Assembly (NCBI GenBank): GCA_024280875.1
Contig: JAJRPH010000133.1
Span: 1-20,968 of the forward strand
From: Deltaproteobacteria bacterium
GTDB lineage: Bacteria > Desulfobacterota > Desulfobacteria > Desulfobacterales > Desulfosalsimonadaceae
DNA length: 20,968 nucleotides
Direction of reading: 5' to 3'
A program made the position numbers and the translations under genes. Below are positions 13,993 to 19,554 of this stretch, piece after piece (positions within the stretch are counted from its first letter, which is position 1; every line of letters begins with the position of its first letter). The notes under the pieces were generated by a model. It worked only from the letters and a program-made list of their open reading frames with translations, was not told the origin of the DNA and did no database searches.

Positions 13993-14673
13993 CTAATTTT
14001 CACGGGCCATCCGGCCCTTCTCCAGCCGGACCACCCGTCCATCATGATTATTGATCATCTGCTGATCATGGGTGGCGACAATCACCGTCGCCCCTGCTTC
14101 GTGAACAGCCCGCAACAATTGAAAAATATGCGCGGCAGAATCCGGATCCAGGCTACCGGTGGGCTCATCAGCCAGAACAATTTTGGGCCCCCCCACCATT
14201 GCCCTGGCAACAGCCACCCGCTGTTTTTCCCCGCCCGACAGCACCGGTGGAAATTCTTCGGCCCTGTCGTCGATCCCCACACGCTCAAGGACGTCCATAA
14301 CGCGTGGATAAATCTCCTTTGGCTTTAAACCGGCAACTGCCAGCACCAGCGCAACATTTTGAAAAACCGTTTTTGTGGGGATCAGTTTAAAATCCTGAAA
14401 AATAACGCCAAACTGACGACGAAGCATGGGGATCTGCTTTCTGGAAATCCTGGCCAGGTTCATCCCGTCAACGAGAATGGCCCCGGATGATGCGGATTCC
14501 CCCTTATACAGCAGCTTGATCATTGTAGATTTGCCTGCGCCGCTGGGACCGGTCACAAAAATAAATTCATTTTTCCGGACTTCCAGCGATAAATTACTCA
14601 ATGCTTCCATTTTCCCATATCGCTTGCTGACATTGAACATACGGATAATTGTATTTTTTCTCTCGGCATGCAT
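13993..14673 (-). CDS. ftsE: Cell-division ATP-binding protein FtsE
   Basis: 226 residues. All ABC ATPase motifs are present: Walker A GPSGAGKST, Q-loop at FQDFKL, signature LSGGEKQR, Walker B KIVLADEP and the H-loop ATHD. MFNVSKRYG near the N-terminus and VFQNVALVL are typical of FtsE rather than transporter ATPases, and the following ftsX settles it. It works at the septum as the cytoplasmic motor for FtsX. ATG 14673 has AAGGG about 9 bases upstream; ATG at residue 12 is an alternative. It is the first gene of the ftsE-ftsX-envC-ctpA operon, with a candidate promoter at 14730-14758. Confidence 0.96.
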   Translation of the reverse strand: MHAERKNTIIRMFNVSKRYGKMEALSNLSLEVRKNEFIFVTGPSGAGKSTMIKLLYKGESASSGAILVDGMNLARISRKQIPMLRRQFGVIFQDFKLIPTKTVFQNVALVLAVAGLKPKEIYPRVMDVLERVGIDDRAEEFPPVLSGGEKQRVAVARAMVGGPKIVLADEPTGSLDPDSAAHIFQLLRAVHEAGATVIVATHDQQMINNHDGRVVRLEKGRMAREN

Positions 14674-14729
14674 TTAACGCAACCCTTTACTGAATAGCTA
14701 TTAATAACATTTAACATTGACCCGATCCG

Positions 14730-14758
14730 ATTTTGTTGATAGGTCTTTTTCGAGTCAA
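14730..14758 (-). promoter_or_regulatory. Possible promoter of the ftsEX-envC-ctpA operon
   Basis: On the minus strand, TTGACT (14753-14758), a 17-base spacer and CAAAAT (14730-14735). The -35 box is one mismatch from consensus, the -10 two. It is about 57 bases from the ftsE ATG. Confidence 0.35.
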
Positions 14759-14786
14759 GGAGTGCTGTTCCCAGTTTTTCTTACTC

Positions 14787-14828
14787 CCCCCACTGAACCC
14801 ATAAAAAGCTTCTTCCACTCAGTGGGGG
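14787..14828 (+). promoter_or_regulatory. Long hairpin in the pyrE leader, possible attenuator
   Basis: CCCCCACTGA (14787-14796) and TCAGTGGGGG (14819-14828) form a perfect 10-base stem with a 22-base loop, followed by TTATTATTTAT. The stem ends 104 bases before the pyrE ATG. The stem and T-rich tail resemble an intrinsic terminator inside the leader, as used in pyrimidine-sensing attenuation, but the promoter and any leader peptide are not established. Confidence 0.5.
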
Positions 14829-14932
14829 TTATTATTTATCGAATATTTCCCATACAATCAACATTTTTTGCTACCGGTTACAGGCAAATCATAGTTGACC
14901 TATATTCATCGTTTCCGGAAAAAAGGATTATT

Positions 14933-15496
14933 ATGAAAAAAGAACTCATCAATCTGCTGTGCGAAAAATCTTTTCAATACAGCAAAGAACCAACATTCAA
15001 ACTGGCCTCCGGCAAAATGAGCAGTTTTTATGTAAACTGCAAACCGGTGACATTAAGCCCTAAGGGGATGTACCTGATCGGTCACCTTGTTTTTGATGCC
15101 ATCAGCGATTTAAATATTGAAGGCGTCGGCGGACTCACCTTTGGCGCTGATCCCATTGCCATGGCCACATCTTTTGTTTCAGAAATAAAGAAAAAACCGA
15201 TCAAAGCATTTTCCATCCGCAAAAACCAGAAGGACCATGGGATCATAAAATGGATTGAAGGCGACCTGGTTGCCGGTGACAGTGTCGCCATTGTTGAAGA
15301 TGTTGCTACAACCGGCGGTTCCACCATCAAGGCCATTGAACGCGCCCGCGTTGAAGGCTTAGAGGTTGAACGGATTATCGTTCTGGTTGACCGGCAGGAA
15401 GGCGGAATTGCTGCCATACAGGAACTTATACCGGATGTTGTTTCCCTGATCACAAGGGATGAACTGCTGGAAGTATACAAATTAGACAAAGGTTAA
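14933..15496 (+). CDS. pyrE: Orotate phosphoribosyltransferase
   Basis: 187 residues. Converts orotate and PRPP to orotidine 5'-phosphate in pyrimidine synthesis. The PRPP-binding motif VAIVEDVATTGGSTIKA is intact, and the N-terminal LASGKMSSFYVNCKPV segment and the flexible-loop region FSIRKNQKDHG are typical. The frame is open further upstream to 14717, but that part is unlike the family and contains the leader hairpin. AGGA at 14924-14927 is 5 bases before ATG 14933, giving the normal family start. It is divergent from ftsE and convergent with queD, so it is monocistronic here. No other pyr gene is in the window. Confidence 0.94.
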   Translation: MKKELINLLCEKSFQYSKEPTFKLASGKMSSFYVNCKPVTLSPKGMYLIGHLVFDAISDLNIEGVGGLTFGADPIAMATSFVSEIKKKPIKAFSIRKNQKDHGIIKWIEGDLVAGDSVAIVEDVATTGGSTIKAIERARVEGLEVERIIVLVDRQEGGIAAIQELIPDVVSLITRDELLEVYKLDKG

Positions 15497-15569
15497 ACAA
15501 TGCAGGATTAAGACATCCTATGAATCAAATAGCGCCCGTGCATACAAAAAAAGCACCCGACACGCTTGC

Positions 15570-15627
15570 TATATTATGCGTATGATTACGGCATGTTAAG
15601 CTTACGAAGCCATCATGGCATAATATA
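15570..15627. repeat. Inverted repeat between pyrE and queD
   Basis: TATATTATGC (15570-15579) and GCATAATATA (15618-15627) are perfect 10-base arms around a 38-base loop; the right arm lies in the last codons of queD. There is no T tract, so it is not a standard terminator, but it is the only stem I see between the two convergent genes. Confidence 0.4.
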
Positions 15628-15984
15628 TGTGGCACAGGAATCATCCGATTCCCAGACACCCACCCGGGAAACTCCCACCCCTGGCACTGAAATTTTCGAA
15701 TTCAGCTTATCGGCGATGTATCGGGCGATATTTTCCGATGAAGGATTGTTGTCGTCAAAAAGATTAAGTTCATTTAAAAATTTGTGGTCCAGAGAGTCGA
15801 TGATTTCATTCAGGTGCACTTTAATTCCCCCAAAATCCATTAACACCCCGGCATTATTCAATTCTTTTCCGGCAATATATACTTCCACCCGCCAGTTGTG
15901 GCCATGAAGATTTTCACATTTTTCCGCAACCATTTTTAACTGATGGGCAGCGGCAAACCGGGAAACGACTTTCAGTTCATACAT
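15613..15984 (-). CDS. queD: 6-pyruvoyl-tetrahydropterin synthase family, 6-carboxytetrahydropterin synthase QueD
   Basis: 123 residues, typical length. Makes 6-carboxytetrahydropterin from dihydroneopterin triphosphate, an early step to queuosine and other 7-deazaguanines. Zinc ligands are visible in AAAHQL and HGH. The CENLHGH sequence (CxxxHGH) carries the catalytic Cys and marks the QueD type over eukaryotic PTPS. SLDHKFLN, PSSENIARYI and the Glu of VGVWES complete the active site. Minus-strand AGGA lies upstream of the ATG. It stands alone; queE, queC and folE are not in the window. The 3' end overlaps a 14-base match to the end of the repeat element (see findings). A related PTPS function cannot be fully excluded. 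Confidence 0.9.
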   Translation of the reverse strand: MYELKVVSRFAAAHQLKMVAEKCENLHGHNWRVEVYIAGKELNNAGVLMDFGGIKVHLNEIIDSLDHKFLNELNLFDDNNPSSENIARYIADKLNSKISVPGVGVSRVGVWESDDSCATYIMP

Positions 15985-16004
15985 TTTATTGTGTCCTATT
16001 AATA

Positions 16005-16175
16005 TTGATAGTCTCGTAAAAAGTCAGATTTTGACGGCAAAGTATAAAAGCTCCACCAAATCTTATAAAATTGGCAAGGCGCGCAAATCCTGAGTAATGA
16101 TTTATACTTAGCGTACCATGAAGCCGCGAAGGATGCAGCGCAACACAGAATTTGGACTTTTTACGAAGCCGTCAA
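16005..16175 (+). repeat. MITE-like inverted-repeat element, copy 2
   Basis: 171 bases. This copy has the best-preserved arms: 16001-16025 pairs with 16155-16179 in a 25-base imperfect inverted repeat centred on TCGTAAAAAGTC, extending outward through AATATTGA. It fills the gap between queD and dnaJ, and its right arm reaches the last base of the dnaJ stop codon. Interior sequence agrees with copies 1 and 3 along its whole length. Confidence 0.85.
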
Positions 16176-16178
16176 TAT

Positions 16179-17282
16179 TTACTTGGCAGACCCGCCCTTA
16201 AACAGGCGTTTAATTTTTTTGGTTAATTTTTCAGAATCTAACCTGGAAAATTCCTTTAAAAGCGCTTCCTGCTTTTTATTTATGTGCGGGGTTTTCAAGT
16301 CAACCTGAACAATCTGATCCCCCCGGGTATTCGACCGGAGTGATGGTATTCCCTGCCCGGAAAGCCTGAAGGTATCAGCGTACTGGGTGCCTTTGGGAAT
16401 TTTGAGGGTTTCTTCTCCGGTCAATGTCTGCACCTGTATCTCCCCCCCCAATGCGGCCTGAACAAATGAAAGTTCAACCGTGCAGATGACATCCGTGTTG
16501 CTGCGCTTGAAAAACTCATGCGGTCTCACCCCGATAAAAACATACAGGTCACCGGGAGGGCCGCCTTTAACACCGGGTTCGCCTTCTCCGGTCATCCGGA
16601 GCTTTGAGCCGTTATCCACGCCGGCGGGAATTTTTAAAGACACTTTTTTATTAACAATGATCCGCTGCTGCCCCCTGCACTGGGGACATGGGTCTTTGAT
16701 CACCTGACCGGCGCCCCGACAGCTGGGGCAGGTACTTTTGACGGAAAAGAATCCCTGGGTTCTCACAAACTGTCCGGTTCCACGGCACTGGGAACATGTT
16801 TCAGGATATGTACCCGGCTTGGAGCCGCTGCCTTCACAGGTCGGACAAGTTTCATACTTTTCAATATCGATTTCCGTCTCCATTCCAAAAGCAGCTTCCA
16901 TAAAATCAATCGTCAGATCATAGCGAAGGTCGCTCCCACGCTGTGCGCTGCTCCTGGAACTTCTGCCACTCCGAAAACCGAAAAAATCTTCGAAAATATC
17001 CCCGAAACTGGAAAAAACATCTTCAAAACCGCCGGCTGAACCGCCGCCCATTCCCTCAAGCCCGCGATGACCGAACTGATCGTAAACCTGGCGTTTTTCA
17101 GGATCGGACAATACACTGTAAGCTTCCGATGCTTCCTTAAAAAGATCTTCCGATTTCTTGTCCCCCGGGTTTCTATCCGGATGATATTTTAACGCAACTT
17201 TACGGTATCTGGACTTTAACTCATTGGTATCCACGTCACGATTGACGCCGAGAACTTCATAGTAATCTCTTTTTGAGCTCAT
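16179..17282 (-). CDS. dnaJ: Chaperone DnaJ
   Basis: 367 residues, the full class I Hsp40 that delivers unfolded clients to DnaK and stimulates its ATPase. J domain (1-70) with HPD in KYHPDRNP; a Gly/Phe-rich region (about 75-115, GFEDVFSSFGDIFEDFFG); a zinc domain with CPTCEGSG, CSQCRGTG, CPSCRGAG and CPQCRGQQ, the last missing its final Gly; then the two beta-barrel client-binding domains. GGAAG sits 6 bases before the ATG. No dnaK or grpE is nearby, so it is separate from a heat-shock operon. A perfect TATAAT lies at 17315-17320 upstream. I see no CIRCE element. Confidence 0.95.
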   Translation of the reverse strand: MSSKRDYYEVLGVNRDVDTNELKSRYRKVALKYHPDRNPGDKKSEDLFKEASEAYSVLSDPEKRQVYDQFGHRGLEGMGGGSAGGFEDVFSSFGDIFEDFFGFRSGRSSRSSAQRGSDLRYDLTIDFMEAAFGMETEIDIEKYETCPTCEGSGSKPGTYPETCSQCRGTGQFVRTQGFFSVKSTCPSCRGAGQVIKDPCPQCRGQQRIIVNKKVSLKIPAGVDNGSKLRMTGEGEPGVKGGPPGDLYVFIGVRPHEFFKRSNTDVICTVELSFVQAALGGEIQVQTLTGEETLKIPKGTQYADTFRLSGQGIPSLRSNTRGDQIVQVDLKTPHINKKQEALLKEFSRLDSEKLTKKIKRLFKGGSAK

Positions 17283-17314
17283 TTATCTTCCAAAAAATCC
17301 CACATAGCACTTTC

Positions 17315-17320
17315 ATTATA
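17315..17320 (-). promoter_or_regulatory. Possible -10 box of the dnaJ promoter
   Basis: A perfect TATAAT on the minus strand, giving a leader of about 25 bases with the dnaJ ribosome binding site. No good -35 box is at the right distance, and no heat-shock sigma32-type sequence is seen. Confidence 0.35.
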
Positions 17321-17348
17321 CATAAAAAAACATCCGGCCAGATTACGA

Positions 17349-17377
17349 TTGACAGAATGCATCACAATTACGGTAAT
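17349..17377 (+). promoter_or_regulatory. Possible ubiE/menG promoter, upstream
   Basis: Perfect TTGACA (17349-17354), a 17-base spacer and GGTAAT (17372-17377), two mismatches in the -10 box. A second perfect TTGACA follows at 17406. Confidence 0.35.
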
Positions 17378-17405
17378 ATCTAAAATACCGCCCATATCTA
17401 AACAA

Positions 17406-17433
17406 TTGACAGCAGATAATATTATGGTATGAA
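17406..17433 (+). promoter_or_regulatory. Possible ubiE/menG promoter, downstream
   Basis: Perfect TTGACA (17406-17411), a 16-base spacer and TATGAA (17428-17433). The leader would be about 50 bases. It may act with, or instead of, the candidate at 17349. Confidence 0.35.
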
Positions 17434-17490
17434 AACGAATACGGCTATTATCCTTGGCGATACAATAATGCATAAATTAAGATTGTCAAT

Positions 17491-18189
17491 ATGGAACTTG
17501 ATTTTATCAAAGAGATGTTTGATTCGATCGCGCCTCAGTATGACTTTTTAAACCGTCTGCTCAGTTTGCGACAGGATGTTTACTGGCGCCGGACCATGAT
17601 CGAAGCGCTGAATTTACCTGAAAACGCGGCGGTCCTTGATGTTGCCTGTGGCACCGGGGATGTGATGATTGAAATCTTAAACCAGACGAAAAATCAGAAG
17701 CTCATCGTCGGTGCTGACTTTGCGCCCCAAATGCTAAAACTGGCTCAAATCAAACTTTTACGGAAAGGTATCGGCCATCGCGTCCAACTAATTGCCGGAA
17801 ACGGGCTGCACCTGCCATTTGCCCCCGCTACCTTTGATGCGATCACCATCGCTTTTGGCATCCGTAATATTATGGACCGGAAATCAGCTTTGAGCAGCTT
17901 TTTTGATTGTTTAAAACCCGGCGGAAAGGTTGCGATCCTGGAACTGGCCACTCCGAAAAACAAATTCTTTTTGTCCCTTTACCTTTTTTATTTTTCCCGC
18001 ATACTTCCGGTCATCGGCTCTTTTTTTTCAAAGCATTTAAAAGCCTATGATTATCTTCCCTTATCCGTCATTAATTTTCCAACGCCGAATAAATTTGCCG
18101 CACTTATGAAACAGGCGGAATTTGTAGGAATCAAATGGCGCCGCTTGACAATGGGAATTGCCACCGTGCATATCGGCCAAAAGCCATAG
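17491..18189 (+). CDS. ubiE: Demethylmenaquinone/2-octaprenylphenol C-methyltransferase UbiE/MenG family
   Basis: 232 residues. Methylates the quinone ring using S-adenosylmethionine, the last step of menaquinone (or a late step of ubiquinone) synthesis. N-terminal MFDSIAPQYDFLNRLLS and VLDVACGTGDV (SAM motif I) are diagnostic; FDAITIAFGIRN, LKPGGKVAILELATP and the C-terminal GIATVHIGQKP also match. In an anaerobic Desulfobacterota host menaquinone would be the product, but that depends on the organism. ATG 17491 has no visible Shine-Dalgarno. It is divergent from dnaJ, with two TTGACA boxes between the genes. A repeat element separates it from the DUF481 gene. Confidence 0.93.
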   Translation: MELDFIKEMFDSIAPQYDFLNRLLSLRQDVYWRRTMIEALNLPENAAVLDVACGTGDVMIEILNQTKNQKLIVGADFAPQMLKLAQIKLLRKGIGHRVQLIAGNGLHLPFAPATFDAITIAFGIRNIMDRKSALSSFFDCLKPGGKVAILELATPKNKFFLSLYLFYFSRILPVIGSFFSKHLKAYDYLPLSVINFPTPNKFAALMKQAEFVGIKWRRLTMGIATVHIGQKP

Positions 18190-18210
18190 TAACAAAATAG
18201 AATATTAATT

Positions 18211-18378
18211 TTGACAAACTCGTAAAAAGTTAGATTCCGATGGCAAAGAAAAAAGCTCCACCAAATCTTAAAATTGGCGAGGCGCGTAAATCCTGTGTGA
18301 TGATTTGTACTTAGCGTACCATGAAGAAATGAAGGATGAAGCGCAACAAAGAATTTGGACTTTTTACGATGCCATCAA
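18211..18378 (+). repeat. MITE-like inverted-repeat element, copy 3
   Basis: 168 bases. Left end TTGACAAACTCGTAAAAAGT, right end ACTTTTTACGATGCCATCAA. Same orientation as copy 2. It occupies nearly all of the space between ubiE and the DUF481 gene; the DUF481 ribosome binding site begins 12 bases after its right end, so any separate DUF481 promoter must lie in or at the edge of the element. Confidence 0.85.
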
Positions 18379-18399
18379 TTTTAAACATCAGGAGATCCC

Positions 18400-19164
18400 G
18401 TGAAACTGAAAACAGTATTGATCCTTTTATTAATAACCCTGACCGCCGGTATGGCTGCTGCTGATGATGAAAAAAGCTTCAGCGGATCCGGGGAAGCAGG
18501 GATTTTATTCACCAGCGGTAATTCGGAAACCGATTCGGTTAACGCCAAAGTCAGCTTAAAATACGACAAAGACCATTTGCTCGCTGAAGTGAACCTGGCC
18601 GCCCTTTACAGTTCTGAAACAACGGAAATTGACGGGAAAAAGGTGGATAAGGTGTCTGCGGAGAAATATAATTATTCCGCGAAAATCGGCTATAAATTTA
18701 ATGAAGCCAATTATGTATTTTTAAACTGTGATTATGAAGATGACCGGTTTTCCGGATATGATTATAGAACCACTTATTCCGCCGGTTACGGCAGAAAAAT
18801 AATTGCAGATGAAAAGATCACATTCAACATTGAAGTCGGCCCAGGTTACCGATATGATAATAGAAATGGGTATTTGGACGATAATGGTGTTTTGATAAAA
18901 GAAAAAGCAGAGGATGAAGCCGTGTTTCGCGGGCATGCCATGTTCAACTACAAATTTTCCGATTCCGTCTCATTTCAGCAGGACCTCACCGTGGTCACCG
19001 GATCCAGCAATACCAACACCAAATCCGTTAGTGCGTTAAAATCACAGATTATCGGCGCCCTGGCAATGGAGGTGTCATATAAGATAAACAACAACACCGA
19101 CGTCCCGGGCAACACTGAAAAAACTGATACGGAAACTGCGTTAACGCTGGTATATGATTTCTAA
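18400..19164 (+). CDS. DUF481 outer-membrane beta-barrel protein
   Basis: 254 residues from GTG 18400, with GGAG five bases upstream. A clean signal peptide (MKLKTVLILLLITLTAGMAAA, cut after AAA) precedes a mature protein of alternating amphipathic strands: GSGEAGILFTSGNSETDSVN at the start, YNYSAKIGYKFNEANYVFLN, YRTTYSAGYGRKII, FNIEVGPGYRYDNRN. The last residue is Phe in LTLVYDF, the usual C-terminal signal for outer-membrane insertion. DUF481 includes E. coli YdiY; the molecular role is unknown. The gene follows ubiE on the same strand but is separated by repeat copy 3, and nothing suggests a shared function. Confidence 0.88.
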   Translation: MKLKTVLILLLITLTAGMAAADDEKSFSGSGEAGILFTSGNSETDSVNAKVSLKYDKDHLLAEVNLAALYSSETTEIDGKKVDKVSAEKYNYSAKIGYKFNEANYVFLNCDYEDDRFSGYDYRTTYSAGYGRKIIADEKITFNIEVGPGYRYDNRNGYLDDNGVLIKEKAEDEAVFRGHAMFNYKFSDSVSFQQDLTVVTGSSNTNTKSVSALKSQIIGALAMEVSYKINNNTDVPGNTEKTDTETALTLVYDF

Positions 19165-19266
19165 TCCGTCAAGATCCGCCATGATTCAGAAAACTCGGTT
19201 CGTGAAAGAATAGAACCCATTATCCTCTACCCTGTTTTTAAACCCTGTTAGATATTAACTTTAAAG

Positions 19267-19296
19267 TTATTATTGCCCTGGCAACAGCAATAATAA
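19267..19296 (+). terminator. Stem-loop after the DUF481 gene, possible terminator
   Basis: A perfect 10-base stem, TTATTATTGC (19267-19276) with GCAATAATAA (19287-19296), and a 10-base loop, about 100 bases after the DUF481 stop. The stem is AT-rich and the following tract is only moderately T-rich, so terminator function is uncertain. Confidence 0.4.
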
Positions 19297-19307
19297 TTCT
19301 TCAAATT

Positions 19308-19402
19308 GTCAGGTAGCTCCCATTCGGTCGCAACCTGACCTACCCGATGGATACCTGTCCAAACACGTCGTAGATCAAGGTGGGACGCGAAGCGGACTTC
19401 CC
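19308..19402. repeat. Pair of hairpins, possible REP/BIME-like or mobile-element remnant
   Basis: GTCAGGT (19308-19314) pairs with ACCTGAC (19333-19339) over an 18-base loop; 43 bases later GGGACGCGAAGCGGACTTCCC (19382-19402) folds with GGGA/TCCC and CGC/GCG pairs around a GAA loop. Related CTGACCTACC and CTGACTTACC strings follow the two hairpins. The GC content is higher than in flanking spacers. Confidence 0.4.
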
Positions 19403-19554
19403 TTACTTTATATCTGACTTACCTATTCAAAGAACTCCTTACAGCCCTTAAAAAATCATTTTTTATCAAAGGTATCAATGGGCCGTATAGAAACCTTTGC
19501 CTATCCTCTAAAGACAAATAGTGATTCGGACTGTGACAATGTAGCCCTAAAGAC

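Larger units (their letters stand above)
19165..19554. other. Structured gene-free region between DUF481 gene and subtilase
   Basis: About 390 bases with no convincing gene between two convergent genes. It carries three stem-loops: TTATTATTGC/GCAATAATAA (19267-19296), GTCAGGT/ACCTGAC (19308-19339) and a GGGA...TCCC hairpin with a CGC-GAA-GCG tip (19382-19402). The first may terminate the DUF481 transcript. Short open frames at 19410-19558 in two plus frames look faintly protein-like but have no support. Confidence 0.6.

Noticed and set aside
14717..14932. N-terminal extension of pyrE from 14717
   Set aside because: It is unlike any PyrE N-terminus, contains a stable hairpin, and ATG 14933 has a good ribosome binding site and the family start.
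16109..16178. Small frame in the repeat elements (MKPRRMQRNTEF... in copy 2, MNKRRMKRNTEF in copy 1)
   Set aside because: It begins at the conserved ACCATGAA, but copy 3 has a stop after three codons, copy 1 stops at 12 residues, and no ribosome binding site is present; probably a by-product of the repeat.
17279..17473. 64-residue minus-strand frame overlapping the dnaJ ATG by four bases (ATGA)
   Set aside because: The overlap suggests coupling, but the peptide has no family features, lacks a ribosome binding site, and the region holds the likely dnaJ -10 box at 17315-17320.
18211..18246. Inward promoter from the perfect TTGACA at end A of copies 1 and 3
   Set aside because: No acceptable -10 box lies 16-18 bases downstream, and copy 2 has TTGATA instead; the hexamer is simply the element terminus.
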